Shown here: one piece after another, positions 33,212-43,180 of the stretch | Layout of the letters: each line of letters opens with the position of its first letter | Position numbering within the stretch: the first letter of the stretch is position 1 | NCBI RefSeq assembly: GCF_018449695.1 | Contig: NZ_JAAVUY010000005.1 | Location: 1 to 64,000 of the forward strand | Direction: 5' to 3' | DNA from: Bradyrhizobium sp. dw_411 | GTDB lineage: Bacteria > Pseudomonadota > Alphaproteobacteria > Rhizobiales > Xanthobacteraceae | Length of the DNA stretch: 64,000 nt | Made by a program: the position numbers and the translations under genes | The notes under the pieces: generated by a model | What the model was told of the DNA's origin: nothing | The model's database searches: none | The model's input: the letters and a program-made list of their open reading frames with translations, nothing else

Positions 33212-34183
33212 ATGCCAGACGACGAAATGAAGAGACTTCGGATATCAACCGAAGCCTTTCATGAAGATGGTGGCGTTGAGGCGTTCCGTGAAATTTTCGG
33301 CCGCCAGATTCTTGGTATCGAGATCGATCCGCTCGAAGGACATCCGCTCGATATCAATTTGACACTGCGGGCGATCCCGGGCTTCGCCATGGCTGCGGGA
33401 TCCGTGTCGCCCACGCGTAACCAGCACACGACAGCCCTTGTCGACAATGACGATGTCGTCCTTGTCGTGATGCAGAGCGGAACGGGCGAAGTGAACCAGT
33501 ATGGCCGCATTGCCATGGTCACCGAAGGCGAAGCCGTTCTCACCGCCAATGGCACAGAGGCCACCTTTACCGGGCACACCCCGACGCGAGTGATCAATTT
33601 CCGGCTCAGCCGGAATCTGCTGACGCCCTATATCAGCGATCTCGACGCGCTGGTGGCGCGGCCGATCCCGAAGGACAATCGCGTGCTGCAGCTCCTGGTC
33701 GGCTATGCGACCATGCTCAACAATCAGGCCGAACTTGCGACGCCGGAACTCCGTCACATGGTCGCCACGCATATGCACGGCCTGGCGACCCTGTTGCTGG
33801 GAGGCGCTGGCGACCTTGAACTGCCGGAGCAAGGCTTGCGGGCCGCGCGGCTAAAGGCGGTCAAGGATCATATTCTCGCGAAGGTCGCACAACACGATCT
33901 GTCACTTGGCGATGTCGCGCGAAGCCAGCAAATCTCCGAGAGTTATATCCGCCAGTTGCTGGCGGAAACCGGGACCACGTTCACGGATTTCGTTCTCGGC
34001 AGCCGTTTGGCGCGCGCGCATCGCATGCTGCTCGATCCCCACTACGCCGACCGCAGCATCAGCGCGCTCGCCTATGAAGCCGGATTCGGCGATCTGTCGT
34101 ATTTCAATCGTACGTTCCGCCGCCGCTATGGCGCGACGCCGTCGGATATTCGACGGACCGGGCAACGCCCGAAGGGCGGATAA
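33212..34183 (+). CDS. AraC family transcriptional regulator
   Basis: A 323-residue regulator with an AraC-binding-like N-terminal domain (cupin type, residues 10-190) and C-terminal helix-turn-helix pair: LSLGDVARSQQISESYIRQLLAETGTTFTDFV and ISALAYEAGFGDLSYFNRTFRRRYGATPSDIR. Start at 33212 (GACGGA just ahead) rather than 33092. It stands alone between a porin gene and a convergent MFS gene, so its target is not obvious. Confidence 0.93.
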   Translation: MPDDEMKRLRISTEAFHEDGGVEAFREIFGRQILGIEIDPLEGHPLDINLTLRAIPGFAMAAGSVSPTRNQHTTALVDNDDVVLVVMQSGTGEVNQYGRIAMVTEGEAVLTANGTEATFTGHTPTRVINFRLSRNLLTPYISDLDALVARPIPKDNRVLQLLVGYATMLNNQAELATPELRHMVATHMHGLATLLLGGAGDLELPEQGLRAARLKAVKDHILAKVAQHDLSLGDVARSQQISESYIRQLLAETGTTFTDFVLGSRLARAHRMLLDPHYADRSISALAYEAGFGDLSYFNRTFRRRYGATPSDIRRTGQRPKGG

Positions 34184-34203
34184 TTTCCGTCGCCACAGGC
34201 GAA

Positions 34204-35454
34204 TCAAGCCGGCGATTTTCGTGTCGCCAGTGTGCGCGCGGCGATCGCGAGCGCCAGCATCAATAGCGTCGAGGCCAGCAGGAACGGTGCGCCCGGCAAT
34301 TTCATCGGTGCCTGGCCGCCGATGAAGTATGCGAAGATCAGCGTAAACAGAAACGGTCCCACAAGTTGCGCCACGCTTTGCACGCTGGTGGTCGCACCCT
34401 GCAACTGTCCTTGCTGATCCCCGGCCACCAGTTGCGTCATCAGCGCCTGGCTCGCCGCACCCGCAAGGCCCCACAGCGCCATCACGGGAATGCCTAGCCA
34501 GAACAATGGCCCCGTCGGCGCCACACCGAAAATCAGAAAGCCTGCGGCGCCGCTGCCCAATCCCAGCAGCAGCGCGCGGCGCTCGCCGATGCGCCGCACG
34601 ATCGGACCGATGCCGGCGCCCTGCACCACCATCGCGCAGATGCCGACCAGAGCCAGCGTCAGGCCGACGATTTTGGTGTCCCAGCCATACCGATAGCTCG
34701 CGTAGAGCACGAAGGTCGAGGGCAGCACGACATGCGCCAACTGCGCGAAGAAATTCGTGATCGACAATCCAGCGAGAACCCGATCGCTACGCAACAGATG
34801 CAGCGCGCCGAGCGGATTGGCGCTCTTCCAGCGGAACGGTGAGCGGCGATCTCGCGGCAGCGATTCCGGCAAGATCAGCAATCCATACAGCGTGTTGGCG
34901 AAGCTCAAGCCGGCAGCGACCCAGAATGGCAGCCGCGGATCCGCATTGCCAAGCAGACCGCCGATCGCGGGTCCGACAATAAATCCCGCGCCGAACGCCG
35001 CGCCCACCTTGCCGAACACCGCCGCACGCCGTTCCGGCGGCGTGATGTCGGCAATGTAGGCGAACGCGGTGGAGACACTGGCCGAGGTAATGCCCGAGAT
35101 CACCCGGCCGATGAACAGCCAGATCAGCGACGGCGCCAGCGCCATCAGGACATAATCCAGCGCAAGCCCGAAATTCGACAGCAGCACCACCGGCCGCCGG
35201 CCGAAACGGTCCGACAGGCCGCCGAGAATCGGCGAGAAGATAAACTGCATCGCCGCCCAGGCGGTGCCGAACAGGCCGAAGATCCGCGCGGCGCTCGCGG
35301 TGTCATTATCGACAAAACTTTCGACGAGCTTGGGCAGGATCGGCATGATCAGGCCGAGCGCGAACATATCGAGCAGGATGGTGACGAAGATGAACGCTAC
35401 CGCCGCATTGTGTACCGGCGGCGCACCGACATCGGCGCGCGCCTGTTCGCTCAC
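34204..35454 (-). CDS. MFS drug-efflux transporter (TetA/TCR type)
   Basis: A 416-residue, twelve-helix MFS antiporter of the tetracycline-resistance-like group. Motif [17 protein letters not shown] (loop 2-3) and [17 protein letters not shown] in helix 1 are typical. The substrate may be any hydrophobic drug; tetracycline itself is not implied. GTG 35454 overlaps the der stop as GTGA, so it is co-translated with the essential GTPase, which is an odd pairing. Confidence 0.92.
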   Translation of the reverse strand: MSEQARADVGAPPVHNAAVAFIFVTILLDMFALGLIMPILPKLVESFVDNDTASAARIFGLFGTAWAAMQFIFSPILGGLSDRFGRRPVVLLSNFGLALDYVLMALAPSLIWLFIGRVISGITSASVSTAFAYIADITPPERRAAVFGKVGAAFGAGFIVGPAIGGLLGNADPRLPFWVAAGLSFANTLYGLLILPESLPRDRRSPFRWKSANPLGALHLLRSDRVLAGLSITNFFAQLAHVVLPSTFVLYASYRYGWDTKIVGLTLALVGICAMVVQGAGIGPIVRRIGERRALLLGLGSGAAGFLIFGVAPTGPLFWLGIPVMALWGLAGAASQALMTQLVAGDQQGQLQGATTSVQSVAQLVGPFLFTLIFAYFIGGQAPMKLPGAPFLLASTLLMLALAIAARTLATRKSPA

Positions 35455-36836
35455 GACGGCCTCTTGCGCTTATGCGCAAACGGATTGGCCTTCTCCCGCA
35501 GCGAAATTCGCACCGGCGTGCCCGGAAGCTCGAAAAACTCGCGCAGGGAATTGACGAGATAGCGCAGATAGGATTGCGGCACAGCATCCGCGCGCGAGCA
35601 AAACAGAATGAAGCTCGGCGGCCGCGCCTTGGCCTGGGTGATGTAATTCAACTTCAATCGACGGCCTGAAACCGCCGGCGGCGGATTATTATCAACGGCC
35701 TGCTCGAACCAGCGATTAAGCGATGCGGTCGGCACCCGCCGGTTCCACACCGCATAGGCTTCCTGGATCGCGGTCATCAGCCGGTCAATGCCCTCGCCCA
35801 TCAGCCCGGACACCGCGACGATCGGCATGCCCTTGACCTGCGGCAACAGATGGTCTGCGTCGGTGCGCAGCGCCGAGAGCAGGCTGGTCTGGCGTCCCAT
35901 CAAATCCCATTTGTTGACTGCGATCACCAGCGCGCGGCCCTCGCGCTCGATCAAATCGGCAATCCGCAAATCCTGTTCCTCGAACTTGTTCTGCGCATCC
36001 ATCATCAGCACGACGACCTCGGCGAAGCGCACCGCGCGCAGCGCATCCGCCACCGAGAGTTTTTCCAGCTTTTCCTCGATCCGCGAGCGGCGCCGCAGGC
36101 CCGCGGTATCGAACACGCGGAAATCCCGGCCCTGCCAGGTGATTTCGACGGAGATGGAATCGCGGGTGGTGCCGGCCTCGGCGCTGGTCAACAGCCGCTC
36201 CTCGCCGAGCAGATGGTTGATCAGCGTGGACTTGCCGGCATTGGGGCGGCCGACGATCGCGACCCGAATTGGCCGCTTGGAGATATCTTCATCGGGATCG
36301 ATGACGTCGTCATCGTCGAACTCTTCCAACTCCTCGGCCGGTTCCGGCATCAAGCCGCGCAACGCGTCGTAGAGATCGCTGAGGCCCTCGCCATGTTCGG
36401 CCGAAATCTGGATGGGATCGCCGAGCCCCAGCGCGTAGGATTCCATCGCGCCGGCATCGCCCTGTTTGCCTTCGCTTTTGTTGGCAACCAAAATCACCGG
36501 CTTGTTGGCGCGGCGCGCGAAATCGGCGAAGGCGCGGTCGTTCGGCGTCAGGCCGGCGCGCGCGTCGACCACAAACATCAGCGCGTCGGCGAGTGCGATC
36601 GCGGTTTCGGTCTGCTCCTGCATCCGCGCGGTCAGCGAGCCCTTGGCGCCCTCGTCGAGACCGGCGGTATCGATGATCGTGAATTCGAGATCGCCAAGGC
36701 GCGCCGCGCCTTCGCGGCGATCGCGCGTGACGCCGGGTTCGTCATCGACCAGCGCGAGCTTCTGCCCGACCAGCCGATTGAACAGCGTCGATTTTCCGAC
36801 ATTGGGCCGGCCGATAATGGCAATCGTGAAGGGCAT
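35451..36836 (-). CDS. der: Ribosome-associated GTPase Der (EngA)
   Basis: Der is an essential GTPase for 50S subunit assembly, with tandem G domains. G1 of domain 1 is GRPNVGKS (9-16), with DTAGL and NKSE; G1 of domain 2 is GRPNAGKS (196-203), with DTAGL and NKWD. The KH-like C-terminal domain ends in a basic KKRPS-type tail (AHKRKRPS). An acidic linker ([17 protein letters not shown], about 168-184) separates the G domains. Length 461 is normal. It is followed by an overlapping MFS gene. Confidence 0.97.
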   Translation of the reverse strand: MPFTIAIIGRPNVGKSTLFNRLVGQKLALVDDEPGVTRDRREGAARLGDLEFTIIDTAGLDEGAKGSLTARMQEQTETAIALADALMFVVDARAGLTPNDRAFADFARRANKPVILVANKSEGKQGDAGAMESYALGLGDPIQISAEHGEGLSDLYDALRGLMPEPAEELEEFDDDDVIDPDEDISKRPIRVAIVGRPNAGKSTLINHLLGEERLLTSAEAGTTRDSISVEITWQGRDFRVFDTAGLRRRSRIEEKLEKLSVADALRAVRFAEVVVLMMDAQNKFEEQDLRIADLIEREGRALVIAVNKWDLMGRQTSLLSALRTDADHLLPQVKGMPIVAVSGLMGEGIDRLMTAIQEAYAVWNRRVPTASLNRWFEQAVDNNPPPAVSGRRLKLNYITQAKARPPSFILFCSRADAVPQSYLRYLVNSLREFFELPGTPVRISLREKANPFAHKRKRPS

Positions 36837-36899
36837 AAAAGATCCATGCGCGCAGAATGTTCTTTACAACGCGCGGGTCAAAGAGACGAGAGGCTGAAA

Positions 36900-37460
36900 T
36901 TAACGCGTGAAGGTACCGCCTGGCAGTGGCGCGGGGAACGGCGCGGCGGATTGTTGCGTCGGCTGCGCAGGCTGCCCGGCGGGGGCAGATTGCGCGGTCG
37001 GCTGATCAGGCGGCGGCGCGGTGGTGCGCTGGCGGACGATTTTCTTGGGTTTCGGTGCGGGCGGTGCGGCTGCGGCCGCATCTTCCTCGGTCCCGCCAGC
37101 GGGGGCTGCGGCGGGGTCCGCTGCCGTATCAGCAGCCGGCGGTTTCTTGGCTTTGGCGCCGCGCTTGGGCTTTTCCGGCGGCTGTTGTGGCGGCGGCGCA
37201 GCGGCCGCGGCGGCGTTCTGCTGATCGATCTCCTGCTGCGACGCGCCCTTGTAGAGGCTCTTCGGCACGCCCTGTTCCAGGCCCGGCACGCCCTCGGGGA
37301 ATACCGGCTTGCGTTCGCCCGCCAGCTTTTTCTTGGTGTCGAGGAAATCCAGCATATCGCTTGGATCGAAGCTGGAGATGCCACCGCCAGAGCAGCCGGC
37401 CAGCGCGCCTGTGAGCGCGATGAGGACAGCAGCAGCGATCAGACGTTGCGAGCGGCGCAT
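36900..37460 (-). CDS. Pro/Ala/Lys-rich lipoprotein in the bamB position
   Basis: A 186-residue protein with a lipoprotein signal (LIAAAVLIALTGALAGC, lipobox LAGC). After a short conserved part (MLDFLDTKKKLAGERKPVFP, GVPGLEQGVPKSLYKG) it is low-complexity, rich in Ala, Pro, Gln and Lys, ending PLPGGTFTR. It lies between a YfgM-like gene and der, where other bacteria have bamB, but no propeller repeats are present. ATG 37460 is preferred to TTG 37478. It is probably anchored in the outer membrane, function unknown. Confidence 0.8.
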   Translation of the reverse strand: MRRSQRLIAAAVLIALTGALAGCSGGGISSFDPSDMLDFLDTKKKLAGERKPVFPEGVPGLEQGVPKSLYKGASQQEIDQQNAAAAAAPPPQQPPEKPKRGAKAKKPPAADTAADPAAAPAGGTEEDAAAAAPPAPKPKKIVRQRTTAPPPDQPTAQSAPAGQPAQPTQQSAAPFPAPLPGGTFTR

Positions 37461-37492
37461 GGTCGACTTCTCATTCAACTCGTTGTTCGCCG

Positions 37493-38146
37493 TCAGCTCT
37501 TCGCGACCGGCGGAAGCAAGGCCTGCAGCGCTTCGGCGCGCGAACGCAGGCCCGACGGCGTCTCGCCGTCATTGGCAATCAAATCCAGCCATTTGCGCGC
37601 CGCCGCATTGTCGTTGGCGCGCCAGGCCGACAGCGCCAGCAATTCCCGTGCGCTATGGCGAAAGGTCGCCGTCGGCGTCGTCGAAGCCTCAAGGCGCTGG
37701 AGCATGGTGGGATAGGTCGCGGTTTCCAGCAGCAAACCGCCGGCGCGAACCTTGGCCAGATCCTGCTCTACCGCGCCGATGCTGCGATCGACCGAAATAT
37801 CGTCGTACATCTTGACCGCCGCCTGCGGATCCCGGCTGCCGACTTCAGCCGCTTCGCGCAGCCGCGCCAGCATGCGGTAGCCCGCGGGCGCTGTTGCCGC
37901 CAGCTTGCCGAACGCCGCTTCGGCCTCGGCGTGCTTGGCCTGGTCGGCGAGTTCGACAGCGGCGTCGAAAGCCTTGCCGGTCTCGACCGCCTTCTGCATT
38001 TGCAGATATTCATAGCCGCGCCAGCCGCCGACCGCAGCCACGATCAGCAGCGCGCCGGCGACGATAAAGATCGAATACCGGTCCCAGATCTGCTTGAGCT
38101 GGTCGCGGCGGACGTCCTCGTCTACTTCATCAAATAATTCAGACAC
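37493..38146 (-). CDS. YfgM-like tetratricopeptide-type membrane protein
   Basis: A 217-residue protein with an N-terminal acidic cytoplasmic stretch (SELFDEVDEDVRRDQLKQ), one membrane helix (YSIFIVAGALLIVAAVGGW, 24-42) and a periplasmic TPR-like domain. This is the layout of YfgM, an ancillary subunit of the SecYEG translocon and periplasmic chaperone network. It starts with GTG 38146 and precedes a lipoprotein gene and der, matching the yfgM-bamB-der order. Confidence 0.87.
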   Translation of the reverse strand: MSELFDEVDEDVRRDQLKQIWDRYSIFIVAGALLIVAAVGGWRGYEYLQMQKAVETGKAFDAAVELADQAKHAEAEAAFGKLAATAPAGYRMLARLREAAEVGSRDPQAAVKMYDDISVDRSIGAVEQDLAKVRAGGLLLETATYPTMLQRLEASTTPTATFRHSARELLALSAWRANDNAAARKWLDLIANDGETPSGLRSRAEALQALLPPVAKS

Positions 38147-38351
38147 TTAAAGATATCCCGTCCCCGATAGGCCGCCCCAAAACAAGGCTTTGCCCCAAAC
38201 CTGATCCCCGCGTGGCGGCGGCGATACCCTAGCGATATGGCGCTGGCAAGGCAAAGCCGGGCCTATCAAAGCGTTAACGATCGGCCGGCCCCCCGGAACC
38301 GGTTCCAGCCGTCGCCTGCCCCCGCCCTCGCGGCCCCTCTCTATCGGCTTT

Positions 38352-39176
38352 TCAGCCCTTGGCCTTCATCCCGTAGACATGTTCCGGCCCCGGGAAAGCC
38401 CGCGAGCGCACGTCGGTCGCATAACCCTCGATCGCGGCCTCGATCATCGGGCCGAGATTGCCGTAGCGGCGGACGAATTTCGGCGCCCGCGGTGACAGCC
38501 CCAGCATATCCTCGAGCACCAGGACCTGACCATCGCAGGCGGCGCTGGCGCCGATGCCGATGGTGGGAATGTCGATGGTCTCGGTGATCTTGCGGGCGAG
38601 CGGTTCGGCGATCGCCTCGACCACCACCGAGAACGCACCGGCCTGCGCGACCGCGCGCGCGTCGTTCTCGATCGGCTCCCAACTGCCCTCCTCGCGGCCC
38701 TGGGCGCGAAACGAGCCGAGCGTGTTGATCGACTGCGGCGTCAGACCGATGTGACCCATCACGGGAATGCCGCGATCGCTGAGAAACGCGATGGTCTCCG
38801 CCATCCGCTCGCCGCCTTCGAGCTTCACCGCGCCGCAAAGGGTTTCCTTCAGGATCCGTACCGCCGAGTGAAACGCCTGCTCCTTGGAGGCTTCATAGGA
38901 CCCGAAGGGCATGTCGACCACGACCAGCGCCTGCTGCGAGCCGCGCATCACGGCATGGCCCTGCAGGATCATCATATCGAGCGTTACCGGCACCGTGGTC
39001 TCGAAGCCGTGCATGACGTTGCCCAGGGAATCGCCGACCAGAATCACGTCGCAATAGCGATCGACCAGGGCCGCGGTATGCGCGTGATACGAGGTCAGCA
39101 TTACGATCGGCTCGGCATTCTTGCGGGCGCGGATGTCAGGCGCGGTCTTGCGCTTGATCGTGGACTGAACTGACAT
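38352..39176 (-). CDS. panB: 3-methyl-2-oxobutanoate hydroxymethyltransferase
   Basis: PanB makes ketopantoate from 3-methyl-2-oxobutanoate and methylene-THF in pantothenate synthesis. Its 274 residues carry LTSYHAHTA, the Mg-binding Asp in [34 protein letters not shown] and the catalytic Glu in VVVEAI. Start at ATG 39176; the same frame stays open further upstream but without coding character. No panC follows. An NnrU-like gene lies two bases upstream. Confidence 0.96.
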   Translation of the reverse strand: MSVQSTIKRKTAPDIRARKNAEPIVMLTSYHAHTAALVDRYCDVILVGDSLGNVMHGFETTVPVTLDMMILQGHAVMRGSQQALVVVDMPFGSYEASKEQAFHSAVRILKETLCGAVKLEGGERMAETIAFLSDRGIPVMGHIGLTPQSINTLGSFRAQGREEGSWEPIENDARAVAQAGAFSVVVEAIAEPLARKITETIDIPTIGIGASAACDGQVLVLEDMLGLSPRAPKFVRRYGNLGPMIEAAIEGYATDVRSRAFPGPEHVYGMKAKG

Positions 39177-39178
39177 GT

Positions 39179-39775
39179 TTAAGCTCCTACGACGGGAACG
39201 CCGATCACGACGGGATGAAACGCAAAGGCCAGCGCCAGATAGGCGATCAACCCGACGACCACCGCAATCATGTCGTTGCCGGGACCTCCGACCGGAATGG
39301 AAGGCGCACCGGTGTCGGCCCGGTGCTTGAGCGAGATCCGGTCGAATACCGCCCAGCCCAGGAACGAGCCGAACAGGATGATCGACCCGAGATCGCCATT
39401 GGCGAGCAGATGCGCCGCCGCCCACAACTTGATCCCCGCGAGCATCGGATGCTTCAGCGTGCTGTAGATACGCCCGCGAATGAAGGCTGCCACCACCAGA
39501 ATCACGGCCGGCAGCATCAGCGCCACGGTGATGTGCTTGAGCGCCTTCGGCGGATACCAGACGTCGATCCAGCCGAACTTGCGATAATGGGCAAAGCCCC
39601 AGATGATCAGCGCGAGGCCCGCCAGCGACACCAGGGCATAGAAGATCTTGTAGCCGCCCTCGCCCATCGCCGCGACCACGCGCGCGCGCCGATCGCGCTG
39701 CGCCGGCAGCGTGTGGATGCCGAGAAACAGCACCAGGCCCAGGATCATCACGAGCAGTCCCAAGATGTCCTCCAT
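39179..39775 (-). CDS. NnrU family membrane protein
   Basis: A 198-residue membrane protein of the NnrU/isoprenylcysteine-methyltransferase-like family, with about five helices. [20 protein letters not shown] near the start and [20 protein letters not shown] in the middle are the diagnostic blocks. NnrU was named in denitrification gene clusters but is also common elsewhere; nothing here links it to nitric oxide. ATG 39775 begins directly before the first helix; GTG 39808 is the alternative. The stop is two bases before panB. Confidence 0.88.
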   Translation of the reverse strand: MEDILGLLVMILGLVLFLGIHTLPAQRDRRARVVAAMGEGGYKIFYALVSLAGLALIIWGFAHYRKFGWIDVWYPPKALKHITVALMLPAVILVVAAFIRGRIYSTLKHPMLAGIKLWAAAHLLANGDLGSIILFGSFLGWAVFDRISLKHRADTGAPSIPVGGPGNDMIAVVVGLIAYLALAFAFHPVVIGVPVVGA

Positions 39776-39891
39776 TGCAGGGCCGACTTTGGAGGGATCG
39801 GGTACCACTTTAGGGGCGCGGACTGCAATGCGCCAAAAGCACAGATCAGTCCTGTCCGCCTGGCGCCTTATCCACTTCGCTTGAAACCGCC

Positions 39892-40200
39892 CTAATCGGC
39901 AAACGCCTTGCCGGCGGCGGAGAGAACATTGTCATTAGGCTGCCTGGCGCAATAGTCGGACAGCGCCTTGGTCTTCTCGGTGAAGTTCGCCGGGTCGAGG
40001 ACGGAGGAATTTTTCTGGTGTCCGAAATAGCCGCTCAACCAGAACAGGAATGGACCGCGATCGGATGCCGGGGTTCTCTGCCAGAACTGCTCACAGCTCA
40101 TCGTCGAAAAGTCTACCGCCTGCACCGCCGGCGTTGCCGCTGATGCCCCCTCGCAGGTGACGAGCATGGCGGCGCAGCAAAGTGCGATCACGAACTTCAT
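39892..40200 (-). CDS. HdeA/HdeB family periplasmic chaperone-like protein
   Basis: A 102-residue exported protein: signal peptide MKFVIALCCAAMLVTCEGAS(AA), then DFSTMSCEQFWQ...SGYFGHQ...ALSDYCARQPNDNVLSAAGKAF. The two mature Cys and overall pattern match HdeA, an acid-stress chaperone. GGGAGAG precedes ATG 40200. It is a single gene with no HdeB partner nearby. Confidence 0.82.
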   Translation of the reverse strand: MKFVIALCCAAMLVTCEGASAATPAVQAVDFSTMSCEQFWQRTPASDRGPFLFWLSGYFGHQKNSSVLDPANFTEKTKALSDYCARQPNDNVLSAAGKAFAD

Positions 40201-40388
40201 GGCATTTCTCTCCCGTTGCCCGGTTTTGTCCGGAGACGCGGAAATTTGCGCCGTTTCGCTCATCCTAGCGCGACGACCCGGCGTTGCAAGTCGGGTCGTT
40301 GCTATCGAGCGACGGATTGGGATTGGGATGAAGTTCACAAGGCAATATCGAGATCCTCCGATGTGTATCGCACATCGGGTTTCTCGTA

Positions 40389-40667
40389 TTATCGGGTCTC
40401 GCCTTTGGTCGGCGTTGCTTCGGGCGTCTGCGTTCCGCCAGACTTCGGGACCACCGTATTCTTCAAATTGGTATCGGCCATATCGGGCTTGTACTCGCCA
40501 ACCGTGGAATCAGTCGTGATTGCCTTACACTCGAGCGAATAGATCAACTCGCCTTTCGCAGTTTGGCCGATCGGGGGACAGCTCTTAAGCGCCGCGGGGT
40601 CTGCACCCTTGTTTTGAGCGAAGGCGGAAGTGGACAGCAGCAATAACGCGGCAGCTAATTTGTACAT
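40389..40667 (-). CDS. Small exported hypothetical protein
   Basis: A 92-residue protein with a signal peptide (MYKLAAALLLLSTSAFA) and a mature part with two Cys (KSCPPIG, LECKAI) that may bond. The C-terminal part is Thr/Pro-rich and unstructured. GGAGG stands six bases ahead of ATG 40667. A 17-base perfect palindrome lies just upstream. Family unknown. Confidence 0.72.
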   Translation of the reverse strand: MYKLAAALLLLSTSAFAQNKGADPAALKSCPPIGQTAKGELIYSLECKAITTDSTVGEYKPDMADTNLKNTVVPKSGGTQTPEATPTKGETR

Positions 40668-40682
40668 TATGTCCTCCCGGGA

Positions 40683-40699
40683 ATTTGATTATATCAAAT
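40683..40699. promoter_or_regulatory. Perfect AT-rich palindrome ATTTGAT-TAT-ATCAAAT
   Basis: A 7+3+7 palindrome 16 bases upstream of the small exported-protein start, overlapping the likely 5' leader. It resembles an FNR/FixK site, but the half sites are three rather than four bases apart. Confidence 0.4.
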
Positions 40700-40762
40700 C
40701 ACAACAACCGCAGACGCGGCTGGTTCCCCGGGAAACGGTTTCTACAGAGCTTCCCGCGGGTT

Positions 40763-41368
40763 TCACGGCGTCGCGGACTTCTTGTCCAGCTCGCGGTTAT
40801 CGACGTAGCGGATCGCGATCGGGCGGCCGGCGAGTGCGCCGCCGAGGCTGTCGGTGAATTTCAGTGGCACGCAGGCGTCGAGCGAGGCGTTGATCGCCTT
40901 GAGATAGGTATTGCGCACATCCATCGGCGCGCCCGCGGTGGCAAAGGTGATGCGCGGGGGGCCGATCATGTTGCCGGAACGCTTGAAGCTGAAGCGTACC
41001 GTCATCTGCATGCCCTCCTTCGCGGAGTCAGCCTGCGGCGGTGTCCAGCAGGAGCGCAATTGCGCAAACAGGTCGCCGATGCTGTCGAGATCGTGGTCGG
41101 GCTTCTGATATTTAGGCGCGTCATCCTGAGAGGGCACGGTCTGGATCGTAAGCTGCAGGTTCTCGCCGTAGGGATAATCAATGTCGGGAATACACGGCCC
41201 GTGATTGAAAACGCTGCAGAAGGTCGGCGTGCACGGCCGCCCATCCAGCACGCTGCAGGGCGAATGCGAAAACGGGACCGGATTGATTTGATGGCGATGC
41301 CGCGCGCTGGCGTTTCCCGCGATCAATGCAGCGATGACGATGAGACCGAACCCGATGCGACGCAGCAT
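40763..41368 (-). CDS. Exported hypothetical protein
   Basis: A 201-residue protein with a signal peptide (MLRRIGFGLIVIAALIAGNASA). A Cys-rich segment follows (SPCSVLDGRPCTPTFCSVF then GPCIPD). The C-terminal domain (about 100-190) has QLRSCWTPP, MTVRFSFKRSGNM, YLKAINASLDACVPLKF, which resembles the TonB/TolA C-terminal fold. Periplasmic. Its function is unknown, and a link to TolA-like envelope proteins is only suggested. Confidence 0.75.
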   Translation of the reverse strand: MLRRIGFGLIVIAALIAGNASARHRHQINPVPFSHSPCSVLDGRPCTPTFCSVFNHGPCIPDIDYPYGENLQLTIQTVPSQDDAPKYQKPDHDLDSIGDLFAQLRSCWTPPQADSAKEGMQMTVRFSFKRSGNMIGPPRITFATAGAPMDVRNTYLKAINASLDACVPLKFTDSLGGALAGRPIAIRYVDNRELDKKSATP

Positions 41369-41461
41369 GATACGAGCCCTCGGTGGCGATACGACCTAGC
41401 TTGTAAAGTGAGGCGATCAGCGGCTGGTATCAAGCCCGGCAGCGTTCACATCCGCGCGCGT

Positions 41462-43081
41462 TCACGCCTTCTTCTTCACGTCCTTGACGCTGGAAAACAC
41501 GATGCCTTCGGCGCGTTCCTTGGTGTAGCCGAGATAGAATTCGTTCTTGGCCAGAAACACCGGATCGCCGTCGACGTCGTCAGCGACGCCGGAGCTGTTA
41601 GCCGCCACGAACGTATCGAGCTTCTTGCGATCATCGGACGAAATCCAGCGCGCCAGTTGAAATTCCGAAACCTCGAATTCCACCGGCAGCGAATATTCGG
41701 CGTCGAGCCGCGCCTTGAGCACGTCAAGCTGCAATGGGCCGACCACGCCGACCAGCGCCGGCGCGCCGTCGCGCGGGCGGAACACCTGCACCACGCCCTC
41801 TTCCGACATCTGCTGCAGGGCTTCCTTGAGCTTCTTGGCTTTCATCGCGTCGGTGAGCCGCACCCGGCGCACGATTTCCGGCGCGAAGCTCGGCACGCCC
41901 ACAAAAGTGAGGTCCTCGCCTTCGGTCAGGGTGTCGCCGATCCGCAGCGTGCCGTGATTGGGAATGCCAACGACATCACCGGCAAAGGCTTCATCGGCCA
42001 GCGCACGATCCTGTGCGAAAAAGAACTGCGGACTCGACAGCGACATGTTCTTGCCGGTGCGCACCAGCTTGGCCTTCATGCCGCGGGTGAGCTTGCCCGA
42101 GCACAGCCGCGCAAAGGCGATGCGGTCGCGGTGGTTCGGATCCATATTGGCCTGGATCTTGAAGACGAAGGCGCTCATGCGCGGCTCCGATGCTTCGACC
42201 TTGCGCAGATTGCTGTCCTGCGCGCGCGGCGGCGGCGCATAACGGCCGAGCCCTTCGAGCAGATCGCCGACGCCGAAATTACGCAGCGCGCTGCCGAAAT
42301 AGACCGGTGTCAGATGGCCCTCGCGAAACGCGTCGAGTTCGAACGGCTTGCACGCTTCCGAAACCAGCGCCAGCTCTTCCTTGATCGCGCCGACATCGAG
42401 ATTGGCGTTGCGGCCGGCGAGATCGGCGATGTCGATCTGTTGCGCCGCGCCGGTCTTGGCGCCGCCGCCTTCGAGCAGGCGCACGCCGCCGGTGGCGATA
42501 TCGTAGGTGCCGAGGAAATCGCGGCCGCGGCCGACCGGCCAGGTCATCGGCGTGGTGTCGAGCGCCAGCGTCTTTTCGATCTCGTCCAGCAGATCGAACG
42601 TGTCGCGGCTCTCGCGGTCCATCTTGTTGATGAAGGTGATGATGGGAATGTCGCGCAGACGACAAACCTCGAACAGCTTGCGGGTCCGCGCCTCGATGCC
42701 CTTGGCGGCGTCGATCACCATGACCGCGGAGTCGACCGCCGTCAGCGTGCGATAGGTGTCCTCGGAAAAGTCTTCGTGGCCCGGCGTGTCCAGAAGGTTG
42801 AACACCTGACCTTCGAATTCGAATGTCATGACCGAGGTCACGACCGAAATGCCGCGCTCGCGCTCGATCTTCATCCAGTCGGAACGGGTATTGCGGCGCT
42901 CGCCCTTGGCCTTGACCTGCCCGGCCAGATTGATGGCGCCACCAAACAGCAGCAGCTTTTCGGTCAGCGTGGTCTTGCCGGCGTCAGGATGCGAGATGAT
43001 CGCAAAGGTCCGGCGCCGCGCGACTTCAGCGGCGAGCGGCGAGCGGGACGGCGATTCGGTCGATAGTGCGAGGTCGGACAT
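41462..43081 (-). CDS. prfC: Peptide chain release factor 3
   Basis: RF3 is the GTPase that recycles RF1/RF2 after termination. Residues include G1 SHPDAGKTT (30-38), the switch region GISVVTSVM, DTPGHEDFSED, NKMDRE for guanine recognition, and domains II and III with RPRDGAPALVGVVGPLQLDVL. I start at ATG 43081 (MSDLALS); ATGs at 43093 and 43138 are in frame, and none has a strong ribosome site. Length 539 is normal. An open frame of 793 codons on the other strand is its shadow. Confidence 0.96.
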   Translation of the reverse strand: MSDLALSTESPSRSPLAAEVARRRTFAIISHPDAGKTTLTEKLLLFGGAINLAGQVKAKGERRNTRSDWMKIERERGISVVTSVMTFEFEGQVFNLLDTPGHEDFSEDTYRTLTAVDSAVMVIDAAKGIEARTRKLFEVCRLRDIPIITFINKMDRESRDTFDLLDEIEKTLALDTTPMTWPVGRGRDFLGTYDIATGGVRLLEGGGAKTGAAQQIDIADLAGRNANLDVGAIKEELALVSEACKPFELDAFREGHLTPVYFGSALRNFGVGDLLEGLGRYAPPPRAQDSNLRKVEASEPRMSAFVFKIQANMDPNHRDRIAFARLCSGKLTRGMKAKLVRTGKNMSLSSPQFFFAQDRALADEAFAGDVVGIPNHGTLRIGDTLTEGEDLTFVGVPSFAPEIVRRVRLTDAMKAKKLKEALQQMSEEGVVQVFRPRDGAPALVGVVGPLQLDVLKARLDAEYSLPVEFEVSEFQLARWISSDDRKKLDTFVAANSSGVADDVDGDPVFLAKNEFYLGYTKERAEGIVFSSVKDVKKKA

Positions 43082-43180
43082 CAGTGAGGCCATGGCAGGG
43101 AAACCGGGCCGGATCAAGGAGGATCGGCGCAACTTCATATAAGAATTGCCAAGCCAAACTCCAATCGAGGGGATGTCCGG

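Noticed and set aside
35850..37715. A 621-codon open frame on the + strand
   Set aside because: It runs across der, the lipoprotein gene and yfgM on the opposite strand and only mirrors their codon bias.
39179..39775. Denitrification gene cluster (NnrU)
   Set aside because: Only the NnrU-like membrane protein is present; no nor, nir or nnr genes are near, and its neighbour is panB.
40683..40699. FNR/FixK box
   Set aside because: Half sites TTGAT and ATCAA are three bases apart, whereas the FNR/FixK family needs four; kept only as an unassigned palindrome.
40685..43066. A 793-codon open frame on the + strand
   Set aside because: It lies antisense to prfC, is rich in Arg/His/Gln as expected of a GC-rich shadow frame, and shows no domain; prfC is unmistakable.
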